DNA of 64,000 nt from Campylobacter coli 76339 (GTDB taxonomy: Bacteria; Campylobacterota; Campylobacteria; Campylobacterales; Campylobacteraceae). Below are positions 9,204-18,965 of the stretch, in pieces; position 1 is the stretch's first letter, and each line of letters opens with the position of its first letter. A model generated the notes under the pieces. It was not told the DNA's origin, ran no database searches, and was given only the letters and a program-made list of their open reading frames with translations. The stretch spans positions 434,001 through 498,000 of the forward strand of contig HG326877.1 in NCBI GenBank assembly GCA_000470055.1, in the 5' to 3' direction. A program made the translations under genes and the position numbers.

Positions 9204-10321
9204 TGTTCACCTTTCAAATTTTCACAGACATTGATTTTTAATGCTTTTTTTATAGGAAAAAAGGCAGCTAAAAAAGCAAAAAATAAAGAAATAATTAAAG
9301 CTATAAATATAGCCTTAAATCTAAAATCTATACTTGCATTAAAAATTAAATATCCAAATATATTTGCTAAAAATATCCCACAAAAAGCTCCTATAATGCT
9401 AGCAAAAAGACTAATGATAAAATATTCACAAGCAAAAAGCTTGAAAATTTCACTTTTTTTAGCGCCCAAGGCCAAACGCAAGGCAATTTCTTTTTTACGC
9501 GAAAATATAATCGAGCTTAGAGTGGTATTTACGCTTGTTGTGACTATGATTAAGACAACAAGTATGATTAAAAACATTAAAGCTTTTATTTTATCTAAAA
9601 CTAGACCTTCGCTTAAGGATACTGATGAAATAGGTTTTGCATTAATGTTTTCATTGCTAATATTTTTTGTTTTTGTATTTATCTCATCAAAATTTCCATA
9701 AACAACTGCATTAGCATACTGAATGCCAAAAGTGTCACTTAAATTTTGTACTACGCTTAAAGGTGCCAAAACTATGCTGTCTAATTCATCATTGCTTAAG
9801 AGTATACCTTTTATCGTAAGCTTGGTAGTTTTGCCATTTTCTGGGTTGTAAATTTGAAGCTCATTGCCTACTTTAAGTCCTAGTTGTTTGGATAAATTAA
9901 TACCCAAAAAAGCTGAATTTTCATCAAAATCACTTAGAGAAAAGCTCCCTTCTTTAACTTCGATAAAAGGCTTAGTTATCTTTAAGGCTCTAAAATCTGT
10001 GCCCAAAACTACTCCACTAGTGCTACCTAAATTTAAAAATGTATACAAAAAAGGAGTTAAGGCTCTGGCTTTTAAATTCTTTTTTGCTTCTTCATAGTCT
10101 TGATTTAAGATAAGTTCTTTGTCATTTTTGGGTTCGATGATAACATTTGCTCCATAGGCTTTTAATTCTTTAGAAAGTTTTGTATCAATATCAAAATAAA
10201 TATTTAAAAAAGCCGAGCAAGTTAGTGCTCCTATAAAAACACTTAAGACAATAATAAAAAGTCTTTGATAAGAAAAAGCAATGCTTTTAAAAAGCTCATT
10301 TAAAAAAAACTTATCTACCAT
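9200..10321 (-). CDS. FtsX/MacB-like ABC permease (second)
   Basis: 373 residues: one N-terminal membrane helix, a large extracytoplasmic MacB-like domain (about 45-240) and three C-terminal helices with the FtsX motif (SRKKEIALRLALGAKKSEIFKLF). Overlaps the ATPase gene by four bases and the other permease gene by 11. It probably forms a heterodimer with its neighbour driven by the ATPase. Corresponds to Cj1662. Confidence 0.87.
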   Translation of the reverse strand: MVDKFFLNELFKSIAFSYQRLFIIVLSVFIGALTCSAFLNIYFDIDTKLSKELKAYGANVIIEPKNDKELILNQDYEEAKKNLKARALTPFLYTFLNLGSTSGVVLGTDFRALKITKPFIEVKEGSFSLSDFDENSAFLGINLSKQLGLKVGNELQIYNPENGKTTKLTIKGILLSNDELDSIVLAPLSVVQNLSDTFGIQYANAVVYGNFDEINTKTKNISNENINAKPISSVSLSEGLVLDKIKALMFLIILVVLIIVTTSVNTTLSSIIFSRKKEIALRLALGAKKSEIFKLFACEYFIISLFASIIGAFCGIFLANIFGYLIFNASIDFRFKAIFIALIISLFFAFLAAFFPIKKALKINVCENLKGEQ

Positions 10322-11606
10322 AAAGAACTCCTGCGGGAGAAAGATTTGCGATATTTTTTATAGGAAGTAAGCATCCAAGCATGGCTATTAAACCTGCAAA
10401 TACAAGACTTAAAGGTAAAGCTATAAAAGCAATGTCTATAAAGTATCCAAAAATTCCAAGACTGATAAGTTCTGAAAGTCCTATGCCAAAAATAAATCCA
10501 AATATAGCAGAAGCTAAAGCTATGATCAAATTTTCACCTGCAAAAAGTAAGTAAATTTGAAATGTATTTGCTCCAAGTACTTTCAAAAGTCCTATTTCTT
10601 TTTTTCTACGATGAATTTCAGAACTCATTAAACTTGATATAGCAATACTTGCAACAATAAGACAAATAATACAAGTAATAGCCATCAAAGACTGAATTTT
10701 TTTAACAACCAAGCTTTGTGCATCACTTATGGCATTGAGTGCTTTTGCATCCGCTCCTGGCAAGCCATCGCTAATTTGACTAGCAATTGATCCTACATAA
10801 GCTGAGCAATACCATTTATCATATTCTATTTGATCGAGTTTTTCCTCGCCCATTCGGCGTACCTTTTCAGAAAGGGCTGATTCAGGTATAGTAAAAGCTC
10901 TTACTTCAGCACTTGCATACAAGCCTTTTTTTTCTAATAATTCTTGAGCTAAATTTAAAGGAGCGATGATTTTGTTTGACATTTTAGGATTGGCGTGGAG
11001 TAAAATTCCTACGACTTTTACTTCTTTTGAAATTTTATTCTCTCCTATGAGTTTTATTGTATCATTGATTTTAAGATCGTTATTTTTAGCAAAATCTTCA
11101 CCTAGCATGATTTCATTGCTATCATCTTTGGCCCATTCTCCTTGTACTTTTAAATAAGGATAAAGACTTTTAATACCTGTGATAAAATCGTCATCATCTT
11201 TTATCTCAATCGCTTTTTGAAAATAAGTACCATAAAGGAGTGCTTTTTTTGAAGAATCATTGCTTTTTATTTCTACTTTTCCTTCTAAAAAAGGAGCAAA
11301 GGCTGTGATATTGTTTCGCCAATAAATGTCTTTTAGCATATATAAATTTTTTTCTTCTAAATAGTTTTTATTTTTTAAAGGTTCGTAAAGCTCATTGCCT
11401 ATTTCTATGCTAAGACTTGAGCCTTTAGGTAAAACCAGTATATTAGATCCATAACTTTTAAGTTGCTTAGTTACTTCATCGCCTATACTTAGAGTGATAT
11501 TTAACATTGTACATAGCAAAAGCGTAGCCAAAAAACAAGTAAGAAAAGCTAGAAATTTTTGAATTTTATTTCTAAAGATAGAATGGGTTATCATTTTAAC
11601 TAGCAT
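10311..11606 (-). CDS. FtsX/MacB-like ABC permease (first)
   Basis: 431 residues with the same layout as its neighbour: N-terminal helix, periplasmic domain (about 40-300) and three C-terminal helices holding the FtsX motif (HRRKKEIGLLKVLGANTFQIY). Overlaps both flanking genes by 11 bases. MacB-type proteins work as mechanotransmitters on periplasmic partners, which fits a role with p19 or the DUF2318 protein; that is inference. Corresponds to Cj1661. Confidence 0.87.
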   Translation of the reverse strand: MLVKMITHSIFRNKIQKFLAFLTCFLATLLLCTMLNITLSIGDEVTKQLKSYGSNILVLPKGSSLSIEIGNELYEPLKNKNYLEEKNLYMLKDIYWRNNITAFAPFLEGKVEIKSNDSSKKALLYGTYFQKAIEIKDDDDFITGIKSLYPYLKVQGEWAKDDSNEIMLGEDFAKNNDLKINDTIKLIGENKISKEVKVVGILLHANPKMSNKIIAPLNLAQELLEKKGLYASAEVRAFTIPESALSEKVRRMGEEKLDQIEYDKWYCSAYVGSIASQISDGLPGADAKALNAISDAQSLVVKKIQSLMAITCIICLIVASIAISSLMSSEIHRRKKEIGLLKVLGANTFQIYLLFAGENLIIALASAIFGFIFGIGLSELISLGIFGYFIDIAFIALPLSLVFAGLIAMLGCLLPIKNIANLSPAGVLYGR

Positions 11607-12999
11607 TATTTCTCCTTTGGATTAAAAATAAAGCTTCTGTATCTTCTACATATTTCATAGGATCTTTCTTAAATTCCTCATAGTTTTTTTCATTTGAAAA
11701 ATAATAAGTTATACCTTTATAGCTGTAAGAAAAAGGTGCTTGAGTGTTAATGATCTTATCTTTTGAAACAGGATCTTGCACTTGTATATCTTTGATTTGA
11801 CTAAAATAATTAGATCCTGCCACAACATCTTTAACATCTATGGTGATTTTTTCACCATCATAATCATATTTTAATGGGATAGGATTGCAACCCCCTGTTT
11901 TTCCTACACTCGGTAGAAAAATTCGTACATTGCACGAAATGCAAATCAACTCCCCTTCTTTTTTAATATAGCCCATATCCCCACAAATAGCACAAGCATC
12001 AAAAACAGCTACAGGAGAATCCCTATCTTCTCTTTTATTGATGAGGAAAAATCTTATCACCTTGCCTTGCTCGCTTATATAAGCAAAACGATGAAGTTTG
12101 TTATCTCTTAAAAGGGCTACATCAAAGATAAATTTGCCGTTTTTATCAGGCAAAAGCTCTGTAGGCTCATCTATGCTTAAGGGTTTAGAGCTTACCATAA
12201 AAAAGTACAAGATGATACAAAAACTTAAAATACAAGAGATAAAAACACTAGAAAAATAGCGATTCACAAGAGTATTTTTTGCTTCATTTTTGCGATAAGC
12301 AATATCTAAAATTTGGTTTTTTACAATATTTTTTTTGCGAATTTTTAAGCTTAAAAATCCTAAAAAAATGATGAAAAATAAATAAACATAAATTCCAAAA
12401 ACACCAAAATAATTACTTTTTCCAACAAAACTTACTAAAAAAGTATGAGTTTCTATGAAAGAATTTCTCATCAGTGTGAGCAATATATTTGCTAAAACCT
12501 TATCTCCTTCTATAAAAATAAGGATTAAAAAAAGTGTGAAACTTGCTTTTTTGTTAATATTCTTTTGCCACTTTAAAAAGAAGAAAATTAAAATACAAAT
12601 TAATAAAGCTAAAGCAATAAAACCCAAAGAAGAAATGGCTTCGCTATCGATTAAAACACCATTAAATATAGGAAAATCTTGAGTTAAATTATAATAATGC
12701 AAAGCTATGCAAAAACTCAAAATCCCTAGTAAAATAAAACTCAAAATTTCTATTTTTTGCCAAAAATAAAGCACAAAACTCAAAACTAAACAGACTATAA
12801 AAATAAAATTGAAATTAAATATCAAATTCTCAGTTTTTAGAAATTGTGCTGCAATAAAAAAAGCAAAATATCCAAACAAAAAGCCTAAAAAAACAGCTAA
12901 AAAGCTTTTAAAAATATATTTTTTATTGGGTGTGATAAAAGCCATTAAAATACTTAAGGGCAAGATGCTAGAAAGAAAATGCACAAAATATATACTCAT
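11596..12999 (-). CDS. DUF2318 Fe-S-type membrane protein of the p19 system
   Basis: 467 residues: an N-terminal half of about nine membrane segments, then a C-terminal DUF2318-type domain with clustered cysteines (CAICG, CISC and GGCNPIP, about residues 335-375) likely to bind a metal or Fe-S centre. The last part (TYYFSNEKNYEEFKKDPMKYV) resembles a YHS-type motif, also metal-linked. It lies between p19 and the ABC permeases and overlaps the latter. Likely moves electrons or metal in iron import; the exact role is not known to me. Corresponds to Cj1660. Confidence 0.8.
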   Translation of the reverse strand: MSIYFVHFLSSILPLSILMAFITPNKKYIFKSFLAVFLGFLFGYFAFFIAAQFLKTENLIFNFNFIFIVCLVLSFVLYFWQKIEILSFILLGILSFCIALHYYNLTQDFPIFNGVLIDSEAISSLGFIALALLICILIFFFLKWQKNINKKASFTLFLILIFIEGDKVLANILLTLMRNSFIETHTFLVSFVGKSNYFGVFGIYVYLFFIIFLGFLSLKIRKKNIVKNQILDIAYRKNEAKNTLVNRYFSSVFISCILSFCIILYFFMVSSKPLSIDEPTELLPDKNGKFIFDVALLRDNKLHRFAYISEQGKVIRFFLINKREDRDSPVAVFDACAICGDMGYIKKEGELICISCNVRIFLPSVGKTGGCNPIPLKYDYDGEKITIDVKDVVAGSNYFSQIKDIQVQDPVSKDKIINTQAPFSYSYKGITYYFSNEKNYEEFKKDPMKYVEDTEALFLIQRRNNAS

Positions 13000-13053
13000 A
13001 ATTTACTCTTTAAACATTGTTATTTTGATTTTGAAATAAAAATAAAAATATTT

Positions 13054-13080
13054 AAACACTCGGAAAATCCGAGTGTAAAA
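13054..13080 (-). terminator. Hairpin downstream of p19, likely partial terminator
   Basis: A perfect 9-bp stem (13056-13064 with 13068-13076, arms ACACTCGGA/TCCGAGTGT) with a 3-base loop. On the minus strand it is followed by a T-rich stretch, as in an intrinsic terminator. It sits between p19 and the rest of the operon, so it could lower expression of the downstream genes. Confidence 0.75.
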
Positions 13081-13620
13081 TCATTTTGGTGTACCTGTGT
13101 ATTTGAATTTATAATCAACTTTAAAAGGCTCAAACCATTTACCTACACCTGTTTCTTCATCGACATGGCGTCCAAATCCTTGTTTTTCTGGATTTGAAAT
13201 ATAAAAAGTAAGTTCATAATTGCCTACGCCAAATCCGCCTTTTTTATCCTTTTCCATAGCAATGTTTGCACCATAATGAGGGCCATCATCTGCTACCATA
13301 GGCATTAAAGTTCCGCGTTTAATAGCACCTGTGTCTGTATTTTTAAGCTCATAAGCTATGGTTAAATAAGGCATCCAAAAGCCTTCTGGAAAACCGTTTG
13401 GATTGTTTTTGAGAGCATGAATGTCTGCTTCTAGGTGAATATCTGCTAAGGACGCAGCCAAATCAATACCCCTTGGTTCCATTTCGATAGGCTGAAGATA
13501 AACAGCAGCTATTTCCATGCCGTTTAACTCTTTAGGATCACCGATTGGAACTTCGCCTGCAAATAAATTAGTACTGATAGCTGCAGCTGCAGCAACTACT
13601 GATAAAAATTTTTTTATCAT
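13081..13620 (-). CDS. p19: Periplasmic iron/copper-binding protein P19
   Basis: 179 residues with a cleaved signal peptide (MIKKFLSVVAAAAAISTNLFA, about 21 residues) and the P19/FetP Ig-like fold. Conserved Met, His and Glu residues lie in IEMEPRGIDL, LEADIHAL and DDGPHYGANI. The dimer binds Cu and Fe and supports growth under iron limitation together with the Ftr1-like permease. The stop of the permease gene and this start overlap by four bases. A hairpin follows. Corresponds to Cj1659. Confidence 0.95.
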   Translation of the reverse strand: MIKKFLSVVAAAAAISTNLFAGEVPIGDPKELNGMEIAAVYLQPIEMEPRGIDLAASLADIHLEADIHALKNNPNGFPEGFWMPYLTIAYELKNTDTGAIKRGTLMPMVADDGPHYGANIAMEKDKKGGFGVGNYELTFYISNPEKQGFGRHVDEETGVGKWFEPFKVDYKFKYTGTPK

Positions 13621-15689
13621 GATTTTACTCCTTTTTTTGAAATTTGTTTTGTTAATAAAATGCCAATAATTAGCAAGATTAAAACTATAAATTGAGGGAT
13701 TAAAGTCTCATAATAAGGATAAATTCCAAGCCATAAAATAGGTTCAAAATTTATAGAGATAAGACTAGGAACGATAAGTTTTCCTTCTATGAGTTCGGCT
13801 ATGCCTTTGCCTGTAAAGACAAAAATCATATAAAAAATAATATAAGAGCATATATAGAAAAATTGTTTTATAGGGATGCGAATTGCACCTGCTTTTAAAA
13901 GAAAATACAAGACAATAAGCACGAAAATTCCAAGCCCAAGCCCACCAAAAATAGCACTTAAATCAGTACTGGTTTTAGCATCAAAAAATAAAGCTTGATA
14001 AAAAAGCACGGTTTCAGCACCCTCTCTGTAAACTGCTAAAAAAACTGTAAACCAAAGGGTTTTTGCACTATTGTTTGAAATAGCGTCAATGGCACCTTGT
14101 TTGATAAAGCTCACCCATTTTTTATTTTGAGCATTTGAAAGCAGCCAAAAGCCTACATAAAAGAGTAAAAACACAGCTATAAGCATGGTAATACCTTCTA
14201 TAAGCTCTCTACTTTGTCCCGCATTTTCTTTAAAAAGCCAAGAAACCCCAAAAGCGGTGATGAAGCTTAATATAATACCTGTAAATAAGGCGCTATAAGC
14301 GATATTAAGGCGATTTTTATTGCCACTTTGTACAAGATAAGAAACTATAGCTACAACTATAATCAAAGCCTCTAAGCCTTCACGCAAGATAATACCCAAG
14401 GCCCATATAAAAAGTGAATAAGGTGAAGAATCTTGAATTTTATCCACGCTATTTACAATCAGTTGTTTTAAGTCATTAAAAGTAGCTTCAAGCTCTTTTT
14501 TATCCGCGCTTGCTTTGATAAGAGCTACACTTTTGGAAAATAAACTTTCAATTTTAAGTTTTAAAGCGCTATCTACAGCACCGATTTTATTTTCCATCCC
14601 GCTAGCTTCAAAAATATCTAAATAAATTGCTTGTAAATCATCCGCTATAGAAGCGCTAAAGCCCTCGTAATTTTTTAAAATTTCATCTAAGGCAAGTTTG
14701 ATATCATCGGAAACTTTGGCGTAATCTTTGCCTTTTGTTTCATCATTAAATCCTTCGATTTTTAAATTTGAAAGCTCTGAATTTGGAATTTGTAAAAAGA
14801 TATCAAAAAGCTGTTCTTCTATCGAATCTAAATCATTTCTCAGGTTTTTTTCATCAATATTTGCGTTGTTGATTTGGCGTATGAGAGTTCGTATGGCTTG
14901 TTGGATTTTTTGATCATTACCTGCTTTGGTGAATTTGTTGATTAAAACTTCAACTTTGGTATTGCGATAATCATTAAACAAAGCATCATTTAAAAAATCT
15001 TTACTTGCTTGATAATCTTTGTTTTTAAAGGCATTAGCTGCTTGAGAGAATTTAGTAGATATATTATCTAATATAAATTGTAATCTTGCATCCATAGCTG
15101 CAGCTGCTTGCAAATCACTACTTACGCTATCATCTATAGTTTCGTTTTGAGTATCAAAAGAGGAGGAATTGGTTTTTGCTAAATCATTCTTATCAATACC
15201 CATCATTTGAGCAATCAAAGCTTCCGCTTCTGCTTCACGCTTGGCATTGGCTTGTATGCTTGATTTTTCAGCTGCTGCTTTATCGTAATTTGTATCACTT
15301 GCTTCTGCTTTTAAGCGATAGCCATTTTGCAAAATCGGTGCAACTTCATCTAAATCATAATAAAGACTTTCAATTAAAGCATCAATTTGTTCTATAGGCG
15401 CTTTATCTTTATACAAGCGACGTAAATTTGTAAATTTTCTTTCCATAGTGATGGCTTTTTTGCCTATATTTCGTCCAATAGGGCCTTCCATATTTTCAAA
15501 GTGTTGAAAATAAGCGTCTTCGCTAAGCTTCTTAGCATTTAGATTATCACCTTTTTTATAGCTTTTTATACTCTCTTCTAATATATTTTTAATGGTATTG
15601 GCTTCTGCTATATAATCATCAACTCTAGCAAAAGCAGAATTTGCTAGAAAGAACATAGAGAGAAAAAACAAGATTTTAAAAAATTTCAT
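13617..15689 (-). CDS. Ftr1/FetM-type iron permease with periplasmic domain
   Basis: 690 residues: signal peptide (about 1-21), a long helical periplasmic region (22-about 425, rich in charged residues) and a seven-helix FTR1 domain. Both REXXE iron-binding motifs are present: REGLE at 436-440 and REGAE at 555-559. First gene of the operon, preceded by AAGGAA and an AT-rich Fur-box-like site. With P19 it is the FetMP-type iron system. Corresponds to Cj1658. Confidence 0.93.
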   Translation of the reverse strand: MKFFKILFFLSMFFLANSAFARVDDYIAEANTIKNILEESIKSYKKGDNLNAKKLSEDAYFQHFENMEGPIGRNIGKKAITMERKFTNLRRLYKDKAPIEQIDALIESLYYDLDEVAPILQNGYRLKAEASDTNYDKAAAEKSSIQANAKREAEAEALIAQMMGIDKNDLAKTNSSSFDTQNETIDDSVSSDLQAAAAMDARLQFILDNISTKFSQAANAFKNKDYQASKDFLNDALFNDYRNTKVEVLINKFTKAGNDQKIQQAIRTLIRQINNANIDEKNLRNDLDSIEEQLFDIFLQIPNSELSNLKIEGFNDETKGKDYAKVSDDIKLALDEILKNYEGFSASIADDLQAIYLDIFEASGMENKIGAVDSALKLKIESLFSKSVALIKASADKKELEATFNDLKQLIVNSVDKIQDSSPYSLFIWALGIILREGLEALIIVVAIVSYLVQSGNKNRLNIAYSALFTGIILSFITAFGVSWLFKENAGQSRELIEGITMLIAVFLLFYVGFWLLSNAQNKKWVSFIKQGAIDAISNNSAKTLWFTVFLAVYREGAETVLFYQALFFDAKTSTDLSAIFGGLGLGIFVLIVLYFLLKAGAIRIPIKQFFYICSYIIFYMIFVFTGKGIAELIEGKLIVPSLISINFEPILWLGIYPYYETLIPQFIVLILLIIGILLTKQISKKGVKS

Positions 15690-15712
15690 TCATTTCCTTA
15701 AAAAATATAAAA

Positions 15713-15734
15713 AATAATATTTATTATCAATATT
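15713..15734 (-). promoter_or_regulatory. Candidate Fur box of the Ftr1-p19 operon
   Basis: The minus-strand sequence AATATTGATAATAAATATTATT matches the loose GATAAT-type Fur repeat, 24-45 bases upstream of the start codon. Several -10-like TATAAT/TATTAT sequences lie just upstream (15745-15760). Iron repression of this operon is known in the species; the exact box here is inferred. Confidence 0.55.
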
Positions 15735-15799
15735 AATAGAAGTATAATACGAATTATATTAAATAAAAATAAAAATTATTTTTTGTTAAATTGAAAGGG

Positions 15800-15827
15800 T
15801 TAAGTGTTTAAAGTTTTTTCCGATAAT
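15800..15827 (+). promoter_or_regulatory. Candidate sigma28 (FliA) promoter
   Basis: A -35-like TTAAGTGT (15800-15807), an exact 11-base spacer and -10-like TCCGATAA (15819-15826) fit the TAAAGTTT-N11-GCCGATAA consensus. It lies 40 bases upstream of the small gene at 15867, with a GGAGG ribosome site at 15857-15862. Confidence 0.7.
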
Positions 15828-15866
15828 ACTTAAGTCTTCATACATAATTATACTTAGGAGGGTGTT

Positions 15867-16049
15867 ATGATTTCAGACGCAACTATGAGTAATGCTAATT
15901 TATTGACAGCGGTTAATACTTCAGTATTGAAAAAATCAATGGATACAAATGAAGTATTGATGAATGAGCTTATCAAAGGTATGGAGAGTGCATCAGGGGC
16001 TTCTGCTCCGCAAACTTCTAGCTCTAGCGGTTTAGATATTTACGCTTAA
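15867..16049 (+). CDS. Small YjfB-like putative motility protein
   Basis: 60 residues, no signal peptide. The first half resembles the YjfB-type putative motility family (NANLLTAVNTSVLKKSMD, repeated ELIKGMESA); the tail is Ser/Ala-rich and ends GLDIYA. A strong ribosome site (TTAGGAGGGTG) and sigma28-like promoter support a flagellar co-expressed gene; a hairpin follows the stop. Corresponds to Cj1656c. Whether it is exported through the flagellum is unknown. Confidence 0.8.
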   Translation: MISDATMSNANLLTAVNTSVLKKSMDTNEVLMNELIKGMESASGASAPQTSSSSGLDIYA

Positions 16050-16060
16050 GTGTCTTAAAT

Positions 16061-16081
16061 TAGGGTGTATTTTACACCCTA
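16061..16081 (+). terminator. Hairpin after the YjfB-like gene
   Basis: Perfect 9-bp stem TAGGGTGTA/TACACCCTA with a 3-base TTT loop. There is no long T run after it, so it may act as a terminator or only as an RNA 3' end stabiliser. Confidence 0.55.
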
Positions 16082-16178
16082 GATAAGGGATATATCTTGC
16101 TAAAATAATTATTTTTTTAATATTTTTGGTTATAATTATTCTTTCTAGTATATTGAAATTTATAATCAAGGGGTGTGA

Positions 16179-17327
16179 ATGCAAGCTGTCAAGAAAATAA
16201 TTTTAAGTGAAACTTTCCCAGGTATTTTACTCATATTTTTTACTCTTTTGGCATTGCTTTTTAAAAATTCTCCTTTAAGTATTATTTATACAGATTTTTT
16301 CCATGCTAACTTTACTATAGGGTTTGATCATTTTCAGATTTCTAAATCTTTAGATTTATGGATAAATGATGGTTTGATTGCTATTTTTTTCCTTTGTATC
16401 GGACTTGAGCTAAAATATGAAATTTTACGCGGACAACTTAAAAATATAAGATCAGTTTCTTTGCCTATATTTGGAGCTTTAGGAGGGATGATTGTCCCTG
16501 CTTTGATTTTTTCGGGCATTAATTATTCTCATGAATTTGCTATGAAAGGTTGGGCTATTCCCACAGCTACAGATATAGCATTTGCAGTAGGTATTTTAAT
16601 GCTTTTAGGAAACAAAATTCCTTCTAGTCTTAAGTTGTTTTTGCTTTCTTTGGCTATTTTTGATGACTTAGGGGCTATTGTTATCATTGCCTTGTTTTAT
16701 ACAGATCAATTATCTACTTTGGCAATTATTATATGTCTTTTGTGTATTTTTATTTTATTTGTTTTAAACTATTTTCATATTACTCACTTACCTCTTTATG
16801 TTTTAGTTGGCGTGATTTTATGGATAGCCATGTTAAAAAGTGGCGTTCATGCGACTTTAGCAGGTGTGATTATAGCTTTATTTATTCCTCTTGATACTAA
16901 AAATAAAAAACCCTATCTTCATGAAGTACACAAGGACTTAAATCCTTGGGTGGTGTATTTTATTTTACCTTTGTTCGCTTTTGCAAACGCGGGTGTTGAT
17001 TTAAGAGGGATGCATTTTGATTCTATTATTTCACCTGTAAGCATGGGAATTATGTTAGGTCTATTTTTAGGAAAACAATTAGGAGTTTTTGGATTTTGCT
17101 ATTTGGCTATAAAATTAAAACTTGCAAAACTACCTGAGAATATTAAATATAAAAAATTCTATGGAATTTGTATTTTAACAGGTATTGGTTTTACTATGAG
17201 TTTGTTTATCGATGGCTTGGCATATAAAAACAGTGATATTTTTGAACATGCAGATAAGCTAGCTATTTTGATAGCAAGTTTTTTAAGTGCTGTTGTTGGA
17301 TTTGTATATCTTAAAATTGTTAAATGA
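16179..17327 (+). CDS. nhaA1: Na+/H+ antiporter NhaA (first of tandem pair)
   Basis: 382 residues, about 12 membrane helices, typical NhaA length. The ion-binding region ATDIAFAVG and adjacent aspartates in [10 protein letters not shown] are intact, as is [15 protein letters not shown] near the C terminus. It exports Na+ in exchange for protons. The second copy overlaps its stop by four bases (ATGA). Confidence 0.94.
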   Translation: MQAVKKIILSETFPGILLIFFTLLALLFKNSPLSIIYTDFFHANFTIGFDHFQISKSLDLWINDGLIAIFFLCIGLELKYEILRGQLKNIRSVSLPIFGALGGMIVPALIFSGINYSHEFAMKGWAIPTATDIAFAVGILMLLGNKIPSSLKLFLLSLAIFDDLGAIVIIALFYTDQLSTLAIIICLLCIFILFVLNYFHITHLPLYVLVGVILWIAMLKSGVHATLAGVIIALFIPLDTKNKKPYLHEVHKDLNPWVVYFILPLFAFANAGVDLRGMHFDSIISPVSMGIMLGLFLGKQLGVFGFCYLAIKLKLAKLPENIKYKKFYGICILTGIGFTMSLFIDGLAYKNSDIFEHADKLAILIASFLSAVVGFVYLKIVK

Positions 17328-18493
17328 ATAAGGTTTTATTAAAATTAAAAGCTTTAGTATTAAATGAGGCTTTTGGTGGATTTTTACTCATCATTTGCAC
17401 TATACTTGCTCTACTTGTGCAAAATGGCTCTTTTAGCGAATATTATCGCGAACTTCTTAATTTAGAAGTCGGAGTTAGTATAGGTGAGTTTGAACTTAAT
17501 AAACCTTTTTTGCTTTGGATTAATGACGGTCTTATATCAATCTTTTTCTTTGCTATAGGACTTGAGCTTAAAAAAGAATTTCTACACGGAGAATTTAGAA
17601 ACCCTAAAAATATAGTTTTACCTTTTATGGCGGCATTAGGCGGTATACTCATACCTGCTTTATTGTTTGTTGTGGTTAATATAGGCGATACTTATACTTT
17701 AAAAGGTTGGGCTATCCCTACAGCTACGGATACTGCGTTTGCCTTGGCTATTTTGATGATGTGTGGAAAACATATCCCTTCTAGTCTTAAGTTATTTTTA
17801 CTTTCTTTGGCTATTTTTGATGATGTGGGTGCGATTTTAATTATTGCAATTTTCTATACAACCAAACTTTCAATATTTGCTTTTATAGTTGCAGGAATTG
17901 CTATTTTTATGATGTTGATTTTAAATATTTTAGGTATAACGCGAAAATCTTTTTATTTTATTTGTTCAATCATTCTTTGGGTAAGCGTTTTAAAAAGTGG
18001 TGTTCATGCAACTTTAGCTGGAATTATTACAGCATTTTTTATACCTATGCAAACTAAAAATGGAGAAGATTTTTTAGAAGGAATTTATGAAAGTTTGAAA
18101 TTTTGGATAGTTTTTGTTATTTTGCCTTTGTTTGCTTTTGCAAATGCGGGAGTTAATTTATCAAATATAGACTTAAATGCCATTTTTTCAGGTGTTAGTA
18201 TAGGTATTTTCTTGGGTTTATTTGTAGGCAAACAATTGGGGGTTTTTTTATTTTCATATCTTGCGATTAAATTTAGATTAGCAAGTTTACCTCAAAATGC
18301 AAATTTTAAGCAACTTTATGGGGTTTGTATTTTAACAGGTATTGGTTTTACAATGAGTTTGTTTATCGATGGCTTGGCATATGAAGTCAGCGATATTTTT
18401 AACTATGCGGATAATCTTGCTATTTTAGTTGCTTCGTTTTGTTCTGGAATTTGGGGTTTTATTTATCTTAAATTTTTTGCTTCACACTCTTAA
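17324..18493 (+). CDS. nhaA2: Na+/H+ antiporter NhaA (second of tandem pair)
   Basis: 389 residues, clearly a paralogue of the preceding gene: the same [29 protein letters not shown] and [15 protein letters not shown] blocks. The residue after the first aspartate of the ion-binding motif differs (DT instead of DI), which could tune ion or pH response. Four-base overlap with nhaA1 shows co-translation. Confidence 0.94.
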   Translation: MNKVLLKLKALVLNEAFGGFLLIICTILALLVQNGSFSEYYRELLNLEVGVSIGEFELNKPFLLWINDGLISIFFFAIGLELKKEFLHGEFRNPKNIVLPFMAALGGILIPALLFVVVNIGDTYTLKGWAIPTATDTAFALAILMMCGKHIPSSLKLFLLSLAIFDDVGAILIIAIFYTTKLSIFAFIVAGIAIFMMLILNILGITRKSFYFICSIILWVSVLKSGVHATLAGIITAFFIPMQTKNGEDFLEGIYESLKFWIVFVILPLFAFANAGVNLSNIDLNAIFSGVSIGIFLGLFVGKQLGVFLFSYLAIKFRLASLPQNANFKQLYGVCILTGIGFTMSLFIDGLAYEVSDIFNYADNLAILVASFCSGIWGFIYLKFFASHS

Positions 18494-18502
18494 GGAAATT
18501 TA

Positions 18503-18964
18503 ATGAGATTTGTTTTTTTTGTGCTTATAATTGCTTTTTATATAGGCGGATGTAGCTTACCTCAAAATGTAAATTATACTCGAATAAATCATAATGTCGA
18601 TAAAGAAGTAAGATTAAGAACTATTGCCAATGAGTGGAAAAAAACCCCTTATGTTTTAGGTGGGACGACAAAAAGGGGAGCTGATTGTTCGGGTTTTGTT
18701 CAAAGTGTATTGGCTCAGTTTAATACGCGTATACCACGCACCACAAAAACACAACTGGCTTCAGGTATAAAAGTTTCTAGAGCAAAATTAAAAACAGGAG
18801 ATCTTGTTTTTTTTAAAACAGGCAGAGGGCCAAATGGTATGCATGTGGGAATTTATACAAGTAAAAGCAAATTTATCCATCTTTCTACAAAGGGTGGGGT
18901 AAGAGAAGTGAATTTGAATAGTTCTTATTGGAAAAATCGATATATAGGTGCTAGAAGATATTAA
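18503..18964 (+). CDS. NlpC/P60 peptidoglycan hydrolase lipoprotein
   Basis: 153 residues: lipobox IGGC (Cys17) and an NlpC/P60 domain with catalytic Cys62 in GADCSGF, His114 in GMHVGIY and His126 in FIHLS. This Spr/MepS-like family cleaves peptide cross-links or stem peptides in peptidoglycan. It lies next to murI, the D-glutamate supplier. Corresponds to Cj1653c. Confidence 0.88.
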   Translation: MRFVFFVLIIAFYIGGCSLPQNVNYTRINHNVDKEVRLRTIANEWKKTPYVLGGTTKRGADCSGFVQSVLAQFNTRIPRTTKTQLASGIKVSRAKLKTGDLVFFKTGRGPNGMHVGIYTSKSKFIHLSTKGGVREVNLNSSYWKNRYIGARRY

Positions 18965-18965
18965 G

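Noticed and set aside
9186-9701. 171-codon ORF on the plus strand
   Set aside because: Lysine/isoleucine-rich antisense of an FtsX-like permease gene that has overlapping operon neighbours; no ribosome site or family features.
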